Below, in pieces: positions 32,602 to 40,679 of a stretch of DNA of 64,000 bases (its first letter is position 1; each line of letters starts with the position of its first letter). A program made the position numbers and the translations under genes. The stretch is from Pseudomonadota bacterium (GTDB lineage: Bacteria; Pseudomonadota; Alphaproteobacteria; Rhizobiales; Beijerinckiaceae), in NCBI GenBank assembly GCA_023450615.1, contig JAEXGT010000047.1, positions 62,001 to 126,000 on the forward strand. The letters are read 5' to 3'. The notes below the pieces were generated by a model, which saw nothing but the letters and a program-made list of their open reading frames with translations, was not told where the DNA came from and made no database searches.

Positions 32602-32944
32602 TATAAGGACTCCAGGATTGCAAACGGGCAGCATCAAAGTTGCGATCAGGCGGTAAAGCTACACCGCATTCTGTCTAGCTTGCAACTTGACCGGTACTTT
32701 TTGGGCTGGCCGCTCCTTCCAGGCCCGAGCGCCACCCGATGCAAAGGGACAGTAAAAATTCAGGCATATGATACATAGTATCAAATATCTGCATGTTGCA
32801 GCTTGCCATTTCTCTTTGGATGTTCGCGCGTAAGTTGTCGGATGAAGCATGAACTCCAGCAAGGCTTCCTGATACCCCTGGATTTTTGTCACGAAATCAT
32901 TCAAAAGGCATATGTTCTAACGTAATCCATCGGATGGGGCTTCT
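32602..32944. other. intergenic region without a supported gene
   Basis: The 343 bases between the divergent BA14K and sulfite-oxidase-fold genes presumably carry both promoters. The only long frame (reverse, 32659-32904) lacks a ribosome binding site and a plausible protein sequence. I see no repeats or strong hairpins. Confidence 0.6.
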
Positions 32945-33451
32945 ATGCGCTACGGCATGCTGCTGGGAATGCTGGCGATATTGTTGGCTGGGCCCGCCAT
33001 GGCCCAGGCCGCAGAGCCCTTGCCGCGCCCGCAGGGGCCTGTGCTGCTGACAATCTCGGGTAAGATCGAGCAAACGAATGTCGGCGATGAAGCGCATTTC
33101 GATCGGGAAATGCTCGAGGCTTTGGGAAAGGACTCGTTCACGACGGGGTCGGTGCTGACTGACAAGAAGCAGCTATATGAGGGAGTGCCGCTCCGGGCGG
33201 TTCTCGAGCGGGTAGGGGTCAAGGGAAAGTCCATGCTGGCCGTGGCCCTCAACAGCTATAAGATCGAGATCCCGGTAAGCGACCTTCAATACGACCCCAT
33301 CATCGCGATGCGGGTCGATGGGCAGGTATTGAAGCTGCGCGACAAGGGGCCCTTGTGGATCGTTTACCCCCGCGATGCCCATGCGGTGTTGCAGTCCCAG
33401 CTCTATGACTCCCGCTGGATCTGGCAGTTGAGCAAGCTGCACGTCGAATGA
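32945..33451 (+). CDS. exported sulfite-oxidase-fold (molybdopterin-domain-like) protein lacking the cofactor Cys
   Basis: The 168-residue protein has a signal peptide (MRYGMLLGMLAILLAGPAMAQAAE, in parts) and a short version of the oxidoreductase molybdopterin-binding fold. LLTISGKIEQTN, a YEGVPLRAVLERVGVKG helix, LNSYKIEIPVSDL and DKGPLWIVYPRD are the usual landmarks. There is no cysteine in the chain, so it cannot bind molybdopterin by the usual Cys ligand. Its stop overlaps the start of the histidine kinase gene by 4 bases. This suggests a periplasmic sensory partner of that kinase and not an enzyme. Confidence 0.8.
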   Translation: MRYGMLLGMLAILLAGPAMAQAAEPLPRPQGPVLLTISGKIEQTNVGDEAHFDREMLEALGKDSFTTGSVLTDKKQLYEGVPLRAVLERVGVKGKSMLAVALNSYKIEIPVSDLQYDPIIAMRVDGQVLKLRDKGPLWIVYPRDAHAVLQSQLYDSRWIWQLSKLHVE

Positions 33452-35595
33452 CCATGAAGTTCAATATCACGAACCACAAAGCGGGACTTGTGACGCTTCT
33501 GGCCATGGCGGTTCTCGCCATTTGCCTGAGCTTCGCCGTCGTGCGGTTGTTCGATATTGAGCGTGACCTCCGCAGCGAGGATACACACACCAACCTCTGG
33601 ATGATCTCCCAGTCTCAGTTCGAAGCCGCGCTCATGAGCGAGAGCTTGGCCCGCTATGCGGGAGGCGAGATGATCGCCAAGCCTGAGGAGACGCCAGAGT
33701 TCCGCCTCGCTATTCTGATCAGCCGGTTGGGTATCCTGTTGGAAGGCCCGCAGGCTGTAATTGTCGATAAGATCGGTCTGCTCGGAGAGGTCAAGGCGGC
33801 GTATCTTCAGCTCACTCTCGCCGAACCCATGGTCGAGAGAAAGATGACCGTGGAAGAGGCTCGACAGCTTCGGACACAGGTTCATGAGCTGAGCTATACC
33901 CTGCAGAATGCTGCCAATGAGGTCATGCTGCTCAATAGGACCGAAGCATCGTCCAAGAGAGCCATGTATATGCAGGTCGTTCTGGAGAGCTTCGCTTTCC
34001 TGACCGGCATTGTGCTCAGCGCGGCCTTTCTGTTGCTTCGTCTTTTCAGGGGCGTTCAGGAGGCGAGCCGGGCCAAGCAGTTGCTGCAACAGGAGCAGGA
34101 GCTTTCCGACCTCGTCATCAACAACGTGAGCAACCAGGGTATCGTCATGTTCGACGAGAACCTGGAATGCCTGCTCTGGAATCCGGGCATGGAAGGCGTG
34201 TTGAACGTCAAACCGGATATGGCCATCGGGCGGCTCATGCGGGATCTGGACCCGCTTTTCTCCAAGGATGACGTCATCCAGTCCCTGAACCTTGCCATCG
34301 AGGGGACGAGTTCCGTTTTCGAGGATGAGACGGAGGGAGAGCAGGGGCAGCGCTGCCTTGAGATCAACTGCTTCCCCGTCTCCATGGCCCAGCGCAAGCT
34401 CGGCATCGCCTTCGTGCGAGACGTGACCGAGCAATGGCTTGCCCGCAAGCAGGCGGAACGACAGAACTTCGACCTTGAGATCAAGGTTCTCCAGCGGACC
34501 GCTGCCCTGCGCCAGGCGGAGCGGCGTCTAATCGCTGCTATTGAATCAGCTTCAGAAGGTTTTGCGGCCTTCGACTGGACCGGCAAGCTCCTGTTTGCCA
34601 ACGAACAGATCTGGGCTGCGGCGCCCGTTGCGCTCTGGTGCCGGGAGGAGATGAGCCTGCCGATCTTTCTGCGCTGCTTTGCCATGTGCGAAGGAGCGGA
34701 TCAGCGGCTTCTTGTGGCCCAGCCTCCTTTCGAGGAAATCGAGATCGACGTTCTCATCAAGAAGGACGTGTGGGCCCGCCTGTCCGTGACGAAGGCGGAC
34801 GGGGCGACGATCTTCGTACGTCTCACGGACATTTCAGGCTACAAGCAGGTGGCGAACGCGCTGCAATCGGCCTTGGATCGTGAGCGCGAGACGACTGATG
34901 CTTACCGTAACTTCGTCTCCATGGTGTCTCACCAGTTCCGTACTCCGCTGGCGATCCTCGATTCCAGCGCTCAGCGCATTCTCAGGCGCGGGCCGAACCT
35001 CACGGCGGAAGAGCTCTCGACCCGTATCCAAAAGATCCGAAGCGCCGGCACTCGCCTGACGCGCCTCGTGGAAAGTGTGCTGAACGCGGCGAGGCTCGAT
35101 GCCGGACGGATCGAACTCAACCCCGAGCCCTGCGATCTGGTTCACCTCGTCATGGATATCTGCGAGCGCCAGAACGAGTTGAATTCGCACGCCGATATTC
35201 GCTTCGATGTGCCGGATCTGCCTGTCCAGGTCCATTGCGACGCCATGCTCATCGAGCAGGTCGTCATCAATCTCCTCTCGAATGCAGTCAAGTATTCCGG
35301 CGAGAACCCGGTCGTTGAGATCAAGGTTTGGATGGAGGGCGCGCGCGCCTTCTGCTCTGTGCGCGACTGGGGCATCGGCATTCCTGCGGATGAGTTGCCT
35401 AAGATCTTTGATAGGTTCTATCGTGCGCGAACATCTTCTGGGATCGCTGGAACCGGCATCGGTCTGAATTTTGCTCAAAAAATCATGCACTTGCATGGGG
35501 GGGAGATCCAAGTGGAAAGCTATGAGGCCGGGGGATCCTTGTTTACGTTCGACTTGCCGTTATCGAATGCCGATCAGGCGCAGCAGGCTGCATGA
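33448..35595 (+). CDS. membrane sensor histidine kinase with two PAS-like domains
   Basis: The 715-residue kinase has a first span at about 14-35, a periplasmic helical region of about 140 residues and a second span at about 178-198. Two cytoplasmic PAS-like segments follow (ISNQ-type start near 226 and a second near 365), then HisKA with His495 in VSMVSHQFRTPLAIL. The ATPase domain has LLSNAVKYSGENP (N box), DWGIGIP (G1), FDRFYRA and GTGIGL (G2). It is translationally coupled to the exported protein before it and is followed 13 bases later by its probable response regulator. Confidence 0.93.
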   Translation: MTMKFNITNHKAGLVTLLAMAVLAICLSFAVVRLFDIERDLRSEDTHTNLWMISQSQFEAALMSESLARYAGGEMIAKPEETPEFRLAILISRLGILLEGPQAVIVDKIGLLGEVKAAYLQLTLAEPMVERKMTVEEARQLRTQVHELSYTLQNAANEVMLLNRTEASSKRAMYMQVVLESFAFLTGIVLSAAFLLLRLFRGVQEASRAKQLLQQEQELSDLVINNVSNQGIVMFDENLECLLWNPGMEGVLNVKPDMAIGRLMRDLDPLFSKDDVIQSLNLAIEGTSSVFEDETEGEQGQRCLEINCFPVSMAQRKLGIAFVRDVTEQWLARKQAERQNFDLEIKVLQRTAALRQAERRLIAAIESASEGFAAFDWTGKLLFANEQIWAAAPVALWCREEMSLPIFLRCFAMCEGADQRLLVAQPPFEEIEIDVLIKKDVWARLSVTKADGATIFVRLTDISGYKQVANALQSALDRERETTDAYRNFVSMVSHQFRTPLAILDSSAQRILRRGPNLTAEELSTRIQKIRSAGTRLTRLVESVLNAARLDAGRIELNPEPCDLVHLVMDICERQNELNSHADIRFDVPDLPVQVHCDAMLIEQVVINLLSNAVKYSGENPVVEIKVWMEGARAFCSVRDWGIGIPADELPKIFDRFYRARTSSGIAGTGIGLNFAQKIMHLHGGEIQVESYEAGGSLFTFDLPLSNADQAQQAA

Positions 35596-35608
35596 GTGAC
35601 CAAAACCG

Positions 35609-36652
35609 ATGAATGCTCAGAAAACGATTCTTTGCGTTGAAGACGAAGATGATTTGAGGACCGACCTTGCCGAGGAACTGGAGGCCGCCAATTACCGCGT
35701 GCTCCAGGCCTCGAACGGCGGTGAGGCTCTTCGCCTGCTCGAAAGCGAGCACCCCGATCTCGTGCTCTGCGACATCACCATGCCGGGCCTCGGCGGTTAT
35801 GACGTGCTTAAATCTATCCGCGATCAGGGTGACAAGGCAGACGTTCCCTTCATCTTCCTCACGGCTTTGGCCGAACGGAACGATGTGCTCGTCGGCAAGC
35901 AGGCCGGCGCCGATGATTATCTCGTCAAGCCGATTGACTATGAGATTCTGCTTGCCACCATCGATTCCCGCCTCAAACAGGTTGCGCGCGTCCGGTCGAG
36001 TGCCGTGAGCCGCGCGGAAGAGGCTTGGCAGGAAATCCTCAAGTCATCACGCGGGCGGACTGTCGAGGCTCTTTATAAGGCAACCTTCGCCTTCGACCGC
36101 TTCCTCGTGGGCGTCGTGATCGTCGACGATAAGGGCTCCGTCCGGCTCATGAACAAAGAGGCCGAGCGCATTGTCGGTGAAAACGACGGCCTCGGCGTCG
36201 CCGGTGGCATGTTGAAAGGCGCGGTGTCGAAGCAGAACACGAAGCTGCATCAATCGATCGAAAGGGCTTTCGAGGAAGAAGAGCTTGACGAGATCGTATC
36301 CTTTCCGCGCAATTCGGGCGGCCGGCCTTATCTGGTTCTCGTGCCGGGGCAGCGCTTCTCCGTGGATGAGCGCCCCGATGCGGTGGTTCTTCTCGTCATC
36401 GATACCGAACAGCGCACCAAGGTATCCGGCGATACTCTTGTGCGGCTATACAACCTGACTCCTTCGGAAACGCGCGTGGCGTTGATGCTCATCGACGGCA
36501 AGCGCCTCGATCAGATCGCCGAGGAGCTCGAGGTTGCGCAGACCACGGTTGTCTTCCATCTGAAGAACCTTTTCCGGAAAACGGAAACGAACCGTCAGGC
36601 GGATCTGGTGCGCGTGCTTCTTTCGGTTCCGCTGCGCACGACGGGGGACTGA
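35609..36652 (+). CDS. response regulator with LuxR-type DNA-binding domain
   Basis: The 347-residue protein has a receiver domain (1-120) with phosphoacceptor Asp55 (LVLCDITMPG), acidic pair DED near residue 12 and Lys in YLVKPID. A middle region of about 120 residues resembles a PAS domain (FDRFLVGVVIVDDKGSVRLMNKEAERIVG, in parts). A C-terminal LuxR-type helix-turn-helix follows (LTPSETRVALMLIDGKRLDQIAEEL...TTVVFHLKNLFRKT). It is the third gene of the sensor operon, so it should be phosphorylated by the kinase encoded upstream. Its targets are unknown. Confidence 0.93.
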   Translation: MNAQKTILCVEDEDDLRTDLAEELEAANYRVLQASNGGEALRLLESEHPDLVLCDITMPGLGGYDVLKSIRDQGDKADVPFIFLTALAERNDVLVGKQAGADDYLVKPIDYEILLATIDSRLKQVARVRSSAVSRAEEAWQEILKSSRGRTVEALYKATFAFDRFLVGVVIVDDKGSVRLMNKEAERIVGENDGLGVAGGMLKGAVSKQNTKLHQSIERAFEEEELDEIVSFPRNSGGRPYLVLVPGQRFSVDERPDAVVLLVIDTEQRTKVSGDTLVRLYNLTPSETRVALMLIDGKRLDQIAEELEVAQTTVVFHLKNLFRKTETNRQADLVRVLLSVPLRTTGD

Positions 36653-36820
36653 GTTGAATGGTAAGCGAAGTGGCCTGTTAAGGCTCTGCTTACCATCGGT
36701 CCTGGAACAAGGTTCAGACCAGTCTTTGCCACAATCCGTTCAGCTTCCAGTGAGGTTTCGGGCGCTATCGTCATAGTCAAGAAAGGGAGAGCGGATCTCC
36801 CTGCTCGTAGGTGACGATCC

Positions 36821-37201
36821 ATGAAGATCTTCAAAGTCTTTTCCGGCACTGCCGCTGCTCTGGCCTTGGTCGCCGGTCTTGCCGCCGCTGAACCTGCCGC
36901 CGCCCGTGATCGCGGAATGTCTCCCGGTGCAGCCGCGGCCGTCGGCGTCCTTGGCGGCCTTGCCGTCGGTACCATCGTCGGTGCAACGGTTGCTCAGCAG
37001 CCGGCATATGCCGCTCCCGCACCGGTTTATGTAGCGCCGCCTCCGCCCCCGCCAGCCCGCATCTACGTGGAGGAGCCGGCTCCGGTCGTATACCACCATC
37101 GTCCGCGCCGCGTTTACGTGGAACGCTGCACCACCGAGCGGTATCGTGAATGGGTTCCCGGCTGGGGATGGGAATACCGCTCCCGCCAGGTTTGTGACTG
37201 A
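36821..37201 (+). CDS. small exported protein with Pro-rich and His/Arg/Tyr-rich segments
   Basis: The 126-residue protein has a signal peptide (MKIFKVFSGTAAALALVAGLAAAEPAAA, in parts), then a glycine/alanine hydrophobic segment of glycine-zipper type (GAAAAVGVLGGLAVGTIVGATVA). A Pro-rich stretch follows, with a C-terminal aromatic and basic tail containing two Cys (ERCTTERYREW...RQVCD). It is similar in design to other small envelope proteins in the window (BA14K, DUF1236) but not clearly of either family. An intrinsic terminator follows the stop. Function unknown. Confidence 0.72.
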   Translation: MKIFKVFSGTAAALALVAGLAAAEPAAARDRGMSPGAAAAVGVLGGLAVGTIVGATVAQQPAYAAPAPVYVAPPPPPPARIYVEEPAPVVYHHRPRRVYVERCTTERYREWVPGWGWEYRSRQVCD

Positions 37202-37224
37202 TTGCATCGTCTTCGGATTGGAAC

Positions 37225-37250
37225 AGGCCCGCCTTCGAGCGGGCCTTTTC
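37225..37250 (+). terminator. intrinsic terminator of the exported protein gene
   Basis: An 8-bp perfect stem (AGGCCCGC / GCGGGCCT) with a 6-base loop is followed by TTTCTTTT, 24 bases after the stop. Confidence 0.87.
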
Positions 37251-37320
37251 TTTTCCGGAATCTGGAGAAACTCCGATTCCGGTGCCGCGTTGACGGGGGA
37301 GCCATCATGCGAGAGCTGTC

Positions 37321-37512
37321 ATGAGCGATACACCGCGCAACCAAGCCGCCGACCAGCCAAAGCTCAATCCTGGCGATCAGGCCGAGCCCGGAACGCCCGG
37401 CGCGGGCGAGAATATTTGCCCAGAGTGCAAGGGGAGCGGACGCATCGGCGTGACGTCCTGTCCGAATTGCGGCGGTACAGGCACGATCATCGAGGGTATC
37501 GGCGGAGCTTAA
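37321..37512 (+). CDS. small zinc-finger protein with one DnaJ-type CXXCXGXG pair
   Basis: The 63-residue protein has a Pro/Gln-rich N-terminus and then two consecutive CxxCxGxG motifs, CPECKGSGRIG and CPNCGGTG. This is one zinc site of the type found in the DnaJ cysteine-rich domain. No J domain is present. Such short proteins are common in Hyphomicrobiales and may bind unfolded protein or nucleic acid; that is inference. The last four bases overlap the convergent DUF2842 gene. Confidence 0.82.
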   Translation: MSDTPRNQAADQPKLNPGDQAEPGTPGAGENICPECKGSGRIGVTSCPNCGGTGTIIEGIGGA

Positions 37513-37721
37513 GGCTGCTTGTCCGGCTTCGCCATCCAGCGGATGAGAGGCATGAGCGGGACGATCCAGATCAGCCCAAGCAGAATATAGGCTACGGTCT
37601 GGACAAGCTTTGGAGCCTCGGTGATCCGGCCCTCGGCCACGACCATGGCGAACAGCGCGTAGGCGAAGATGAAAATCAGCATCGCCACCGTTCCGACCAG
37701 CTTGCGCGCCCGCGTGCCCAT
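37509..37721 (-). CDS. DUF2842 small membrane protein
   Basis: The 70-residue protein has a basic start (MGTRARKLVGT) and two hydrophobic segments (VAMLIFIFAYALFAMVVAE and VQTVAYILLGLIWIVPLMPLI). It ends in the RWMAKPDKQP cytoplasmic tail. Size, topology and the IWIVPLMPLIRWM stretch match DUF2842, a family nearly confined to alphaproteobacteria. It lies convergent to the zinc-finger gene and divergent from ctaA. Frequent association with heme A synthase in related genomes suggests a link to respiratory assembly, but this is inference. Confidence 0.85.
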   Translation of the reverse strand: MGTRARKLVGTVAMLIFIFAYALFAMVVAEGRITEAPKLVQTVAYILLGLIWIVPLMPLIRWMAKPDKQP

Positions 37722-37850
37722 GCTCAAACCCTTCTCAACCTCACCGCATGCAGGGCGGTGCGTCACTGGCATTGATTGCCTCCTTGAGGCAGAGCCTCTA
37801 TGTGACAGCCCGTGTCCTGGGTTCAAGTCTTAAATCATCGGTGAAAGAGA

Positions 37851-38924
37851 ATGGCTGTCGCAGCCTCAAGTGAGAGCGTGCCGCTGGCGCGCCTGCCCGA
37901 AGCTCAATCGCGCTCCACCACTCTGGTGAGAATCTGGATTTATAGTCTCGCCGCTCTGGTCGTTCTGATGATCGCGGTCGGTGGGGCCACCCGCTTGACG
38001 GGGTCGGGCCTGTCGATCACGGAATGGAAGCCGGTTACCGGCGCCATTCCACCCCTCACGGAACAGGCTTGGCTGGCCGAGTTCGAAAAGTATCGGCAAA
38101 TCTCGCAATATGAACTCGTGAACAAGGGCATGACCCTCTCCGAGTTCAAGTTCATCTACGGGTGGGAGTGGGGCCATCGCCAGCTCGGCCGTCTTATCGG
38201 TCTCGTCTTTTTCCTGCCGCTTGTCTGGTTCTGGGTACGAGGCGTCATCAAGGGCCGCCTAGCTCTTACGCTTCTGGGCATTGGCGCCCTCGGAGGGCTG
38301 CAGGGGGCTATCGGCTGGATCATGGTGGCATCGGGCCTTGAGCCCGGGATGACGGCTGTCGCCCCAATCAAGCTCACCCTGCATCTGACGGTCGCCAGCG
38401 TGATTCTGCTCTGCTTGGTGTGGGTCGCGGCGGGATTGAAAGATCGCAGCGATTCTCCTGCCGAGCCCCGCACGGGGTATGCGCCTCGCATCCTGATGGG
38501 GCTGATCCTGGCGCAGATCGCCCTGGGCGGCCTCGTTGCGGGCTCTAAAGCCGGATACACCTACAATACGTGGCCGCTGATGGATGGCGATCTGTTCCCA
38601 CCAGCGCAGGCTCTGTTCGTGGTGAAGCCCTGGATCGAGAACTTTGTCGACAACGTTCTTCTGGTGCAGTTCAACCACCGCATCCTGGCCTACGCCCTGG
38701 TCGCCTTTGCCCTTTGGCATGCGTGGCATATACGCCGTAACGCGCCGGGTTCCGGGGCTGCTCGCCGGGCTGCGGGCATCGCTGGCCTTGCCTTCGCACA
38801 GATGGCGCTCGGCATCGTGACGTTGCTGCTCGTCGTGCCCCTCTGGGCAGGGCTGGCTCATCAGGTTTTGGCCATGGCCGTGCTTGCCATGGCGGCAGTT
38901 CACGCCCGCATCAGCCAAGCTTAA
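37851..38924 (+). CDS. ctaA: heme A synthase (COX15/CtaA)
   Basis: The 357-residue inner membrane protein has eight predicted spans. It carries the four conserved heme-ligand histidine regions: EWGHRQLGR near 105, LTLHLTVA near 180, QFNHRILAY near 275 and LAHQVLAMAV near 340. The early GGATRLTGSGLSITEWKPV loop is the family hallmark. It oxidises heme O to heme A for cytochrome c oxidase. AGAGA precedes the ATG. The cells therefore probably make an aa3-type terminal oxidase, although its genes are not in this window. Confidence 0.97.
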   Translation: MAVAASSESVPLARLPEAQSRSTTLVRIWIYSLAALVVLMIAVGGATRLTGSGLSITEWKPVTGAIPPLTEQAWLAEFEKYRQISQYELVNKGMTLSEFKFIYGWEWGHRQLGRLIGLVFFLPLVWFWVRGVIKGRLALTLLGIGALGGLQGAIGWIMVASGLEPGMTAVAPIKLTLHLTVASVILLCLVWVAAGLKDRSDSPAEPRTGYAPRILMGLILAQIALGGLVAGSKAGYTYNTWPLMDGDLFPPAQALFVVKPWIENFVDNVLLVQFNHRILAYALVAFALWHAWHIRRNAPGSGAARRAAGIAGLAFAQMALGIVTLLLVVPLWAGLAHQVLAMAVLAMAAVHARISQA

Positions 38925-38926
38925 TA

Positions 38927-38952
38927 GAAAAGGGCGGCCGCATGGCCGCCCT
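38927..38952 (-). terminator. hairpin terminator of the DUF1236 gene, shared with the end of ctaA
   Basis: A 9-bp perfect stem (AGGGCGGCC / GGCCGCCCT) with a 4-base loop lies between the convergent stops. The T-rich side (TTTTCTATT) is on the reverse strand, so it mainly ends the DUF1236 transcript. Confidence 0.75.
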
Positions 38953-38975
38953 CACTGCATCACGCTACCGAGAGA

Positions 38976-39392
38976 TTAGCGGATGACCTGGACGATACGG
39001 CGGGAGCCGGGATCGACCAGAACCGGGGTATCGTTGACCACGGTGTAACGGTAGTTGGTCACGCCATACTCAGCGGGGACCTCATAATACTCGACGCCGG
39101 AAGCCGGGAGGGTTGCTCCCACGCGAACTTCTTCCGTGTAGCGGTAGGACGGGACGCCCTGGGTCACCACATACTGACGGAAGCGGGGCTGAGCTTCGCC
39201 CGCGAGACCACCTACAATCGCGCCCGTCACGCCGCCGACAGCCGCGCCGATCGGGCCGCCTACGATCGCGCCGCCGACGGCGCCCGTTGCGGCGCCCGCG
39301 GCTGCGCCACCGGCAGCCGGGTCCTGAGCAAAAGCAACAGCCGGGGTCAGAGCCGCGAGAACGGCACCTGCAAACAGGATCTTCTTCGACAT
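38976..39392 (-). CDS. DUF1236-domain exported protein with glycine zipper
   Basis: The 138-residue protein has a signal peptide (MSKKILFAGAVLAALTPAVAFAQ, in parts) and a long Gly/Ala zipper (GGAIVGGPIGAAVGGVTGAIVGGLAGEA, in parts). The DUF1236 tail follows: VEYYEVPAEYGVTNYRYTVVND and PVLVDPGSRRIVQVI. Glycine zippers of this kind associate with membranes. Genes with this domain are usually present in many copies in Bradyrhizobium- and Microvirga-like genomes. It is monocistronic with its own terminator; the role is unknown. Confidence 0.85.
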   Translation of the reverse strand: MSKKILFAGAVLAALTPAVAFAQDPAAGGAAAGAATGAVGGAIVGGPIGAAVGGVTGAIVGGLAGEAQPRFRQYVVTQGVPSYRYTEEVRVGATLPASGVEYYEVPAEYGVTNYRYTVVNDTPVLVDPGSRRIVQVIR

Positions 39393-39819
39393 TGTCAGCT
39401 CTCCATAACTAGTGAAGTCGGGAGCTTAACGACTAGGTTTGAGGCTGGTTCCGATATTGATATTCGGTTTCAAAACATGGGGTTTTAAAGGAAATAGTCC
39501 TGGTTCTGGCCTGATGGTGGGATCTAAAACCTGATGTCGATCATTAAATTGTGGGGCGATGCATCCATGATTTACTCCTTTGCTTGCTCTCTACTTTTCG
39601 ATGCACAGGGCGAAAGAAAGTCTAAGCGTTATCGGTAGGTCGCCTGCCGCTAGGGAAATTGTTTTGGCGCAAAAATGCACGTACTGCTTGGGGATATGCA
39701 CAGAGTGATCGAAGGTGGAGTTAGGAAATCAGGTCCTGTTCTGCTACACATGAACGATATTAAGCTCGCATTAACGGAAGGGCGGCGGGCTTTGGGAAAC
39801 GGCTTATGAGGAGTCAGGC
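39393..39819. other. intergenic region without a supported gene
   Basis: The 427 bases between the divergent DUF1236 and ParA genes are less GC-rich than the coding regions around them. They hold the two promoters but no frame with a plausible start and protein. Near the parA end lies TGAACGATATTAAGC (39749-39763), which also occurs with two changes at 18901-18915; its meaning is unknown. Confidence 0.55.
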
Positions 39820-40497
39820 ATGAATGTGCTGGTCTTTGCTTCGCGGAAAGGCGGCTCGGGTAAGAGCACGCTCGCTGCACATCTCGCGAGCTATATTGCC
39901 AATCCGTCCCGCAAGACGCTGCTGATCGACAACGACCCGCAGGGATCCTTGTCTCTTTGGCACAAGATCCGCGATCAGGAGTTTCTCGGCCTGAAGCATA
40001 ATGTGCGGAATCTGGGCGATGCGCTGCGGGACGCCAAGCGCGACGGTTACGAATGGGTTCTCATCGATACCCCGCCGAACAAGTCGCCGATCGTCGCCGA
40101 GGCGATCAAGCACGCGACGCTCGTCATCATTCCAGCACGTGCGAGCCTGTTCGACATTGCGGCTCTTCAGGACACGGTTCAGCTCGCTCGTGAGATGCGC
40201 AAGCCCTATGCTGCGGTGATCAACGCCGCTCCGGCCAAGCATGGCGACAAGGAAGACCCGGTGGTGGCCGATGCGCGCGGCGCGCTGAACGCGCTTCAGG
40301 TTCCCGTCTGGGCTGGCCAGATCACCCATCGCCCCGAGCTGACCCTGTCTCTCGCGACGGGCGAAGGCGCCCGGGAGTACAAGCCGAACTCGCAGGGTGC
40401 CGAGGAAATCGGACGTCTTTGGACGGCTCTCGAGCGTTCGCTCAATGCCATTCACAACACCTATAAGAAGGCCGGCAATTCCTCGCGCGCCGCGTGA
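39820..40497 (+). CDS. ParA-family ATPase (orphan)
   Basis: The 225-residue protein is a small deviant-Walker-A ATPase: SRKGGSGKST (Lys10 and Lys15), KTLLIDNDPQGS, the switch WVLIDTPP and LVIIPARAS. It lacks the N-terminal DNA-binding domain of plasmid ParA and has no parB or parS-like partner next to it. It is therefore an orphan ParA/MipZ-like positioning protein. Proteins of this type place cellular cargo or division machinery. GAGG precedes the ATG, and a strong terminator ends the unit. Confidence 0.9.
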   Translation: MNVLVFASRKGGSGKSTLAAHLASYIANPSRKTLLIDNDPQGSLSLWHKIRDQEFLGLKHNVRNLGDALRDAKRDGYEWVLIDTPPNKSPIVAEAIKHATLVIIPARASLFDIAALQDTVQLAREMRKPYAAVINAAPAKHGDKEDPVVADARGALNALQVPVWAGQITHRPELTLSLATGEGAREYKPNSQGAEEIGRLWTALERSLNAIHNTYKKAGNSSRAA

Positions 40498-40521
40498 CGG
40501 ACAGGTTGGTTCTTCTCAAGG

Positions 40522-40549
40522 AAAAGGCGGCTTCATAGCCGCCTTTTTT
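40522..40549 (+). terminator. intrinsic terminator of the ParA gene
   Basis: A 9-bp perfect stem (AAAGGCGGC / GCCGCCTTT) with a 6-base loop is followed by TTTTG, 25 bases past the stop. Confidence 0.9.
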
Positions 40550-40631
40550 GTTGTCCGATCCTAAGCCCTTATCGCAGACCGGTTCATCCTGGCGTGATGA
40601 GGAAGGCGAGTGCTGCGCCTTTAGAAAGCGA

Positions 40632-40660
40632 GATCACCGGCACAAGGCCGGTGATGACGT
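40632..40660. repeat. REP-like palindrome (half unit)
   Basis: An 8-bp perfect stem (TCACCGGC / GCCGGTGA) around ACAAG is followed by TGACG. This is the same layout as the second half of the element at 46515-46600, where the centre is also ACAAG and the arm is followed by TGACG. It lies between convergent ParA and metY genes. Confidence 0.6.
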
Positions 40661-40679
40661 GGTCAATCGCTCTAGGGGC

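Noticed and set aside
32659..32904. 81-codon reverse frame in the gap before the sensor operon
   Set aside because: No start signal, no conserved pattern, and it would overlap both promoter regions.
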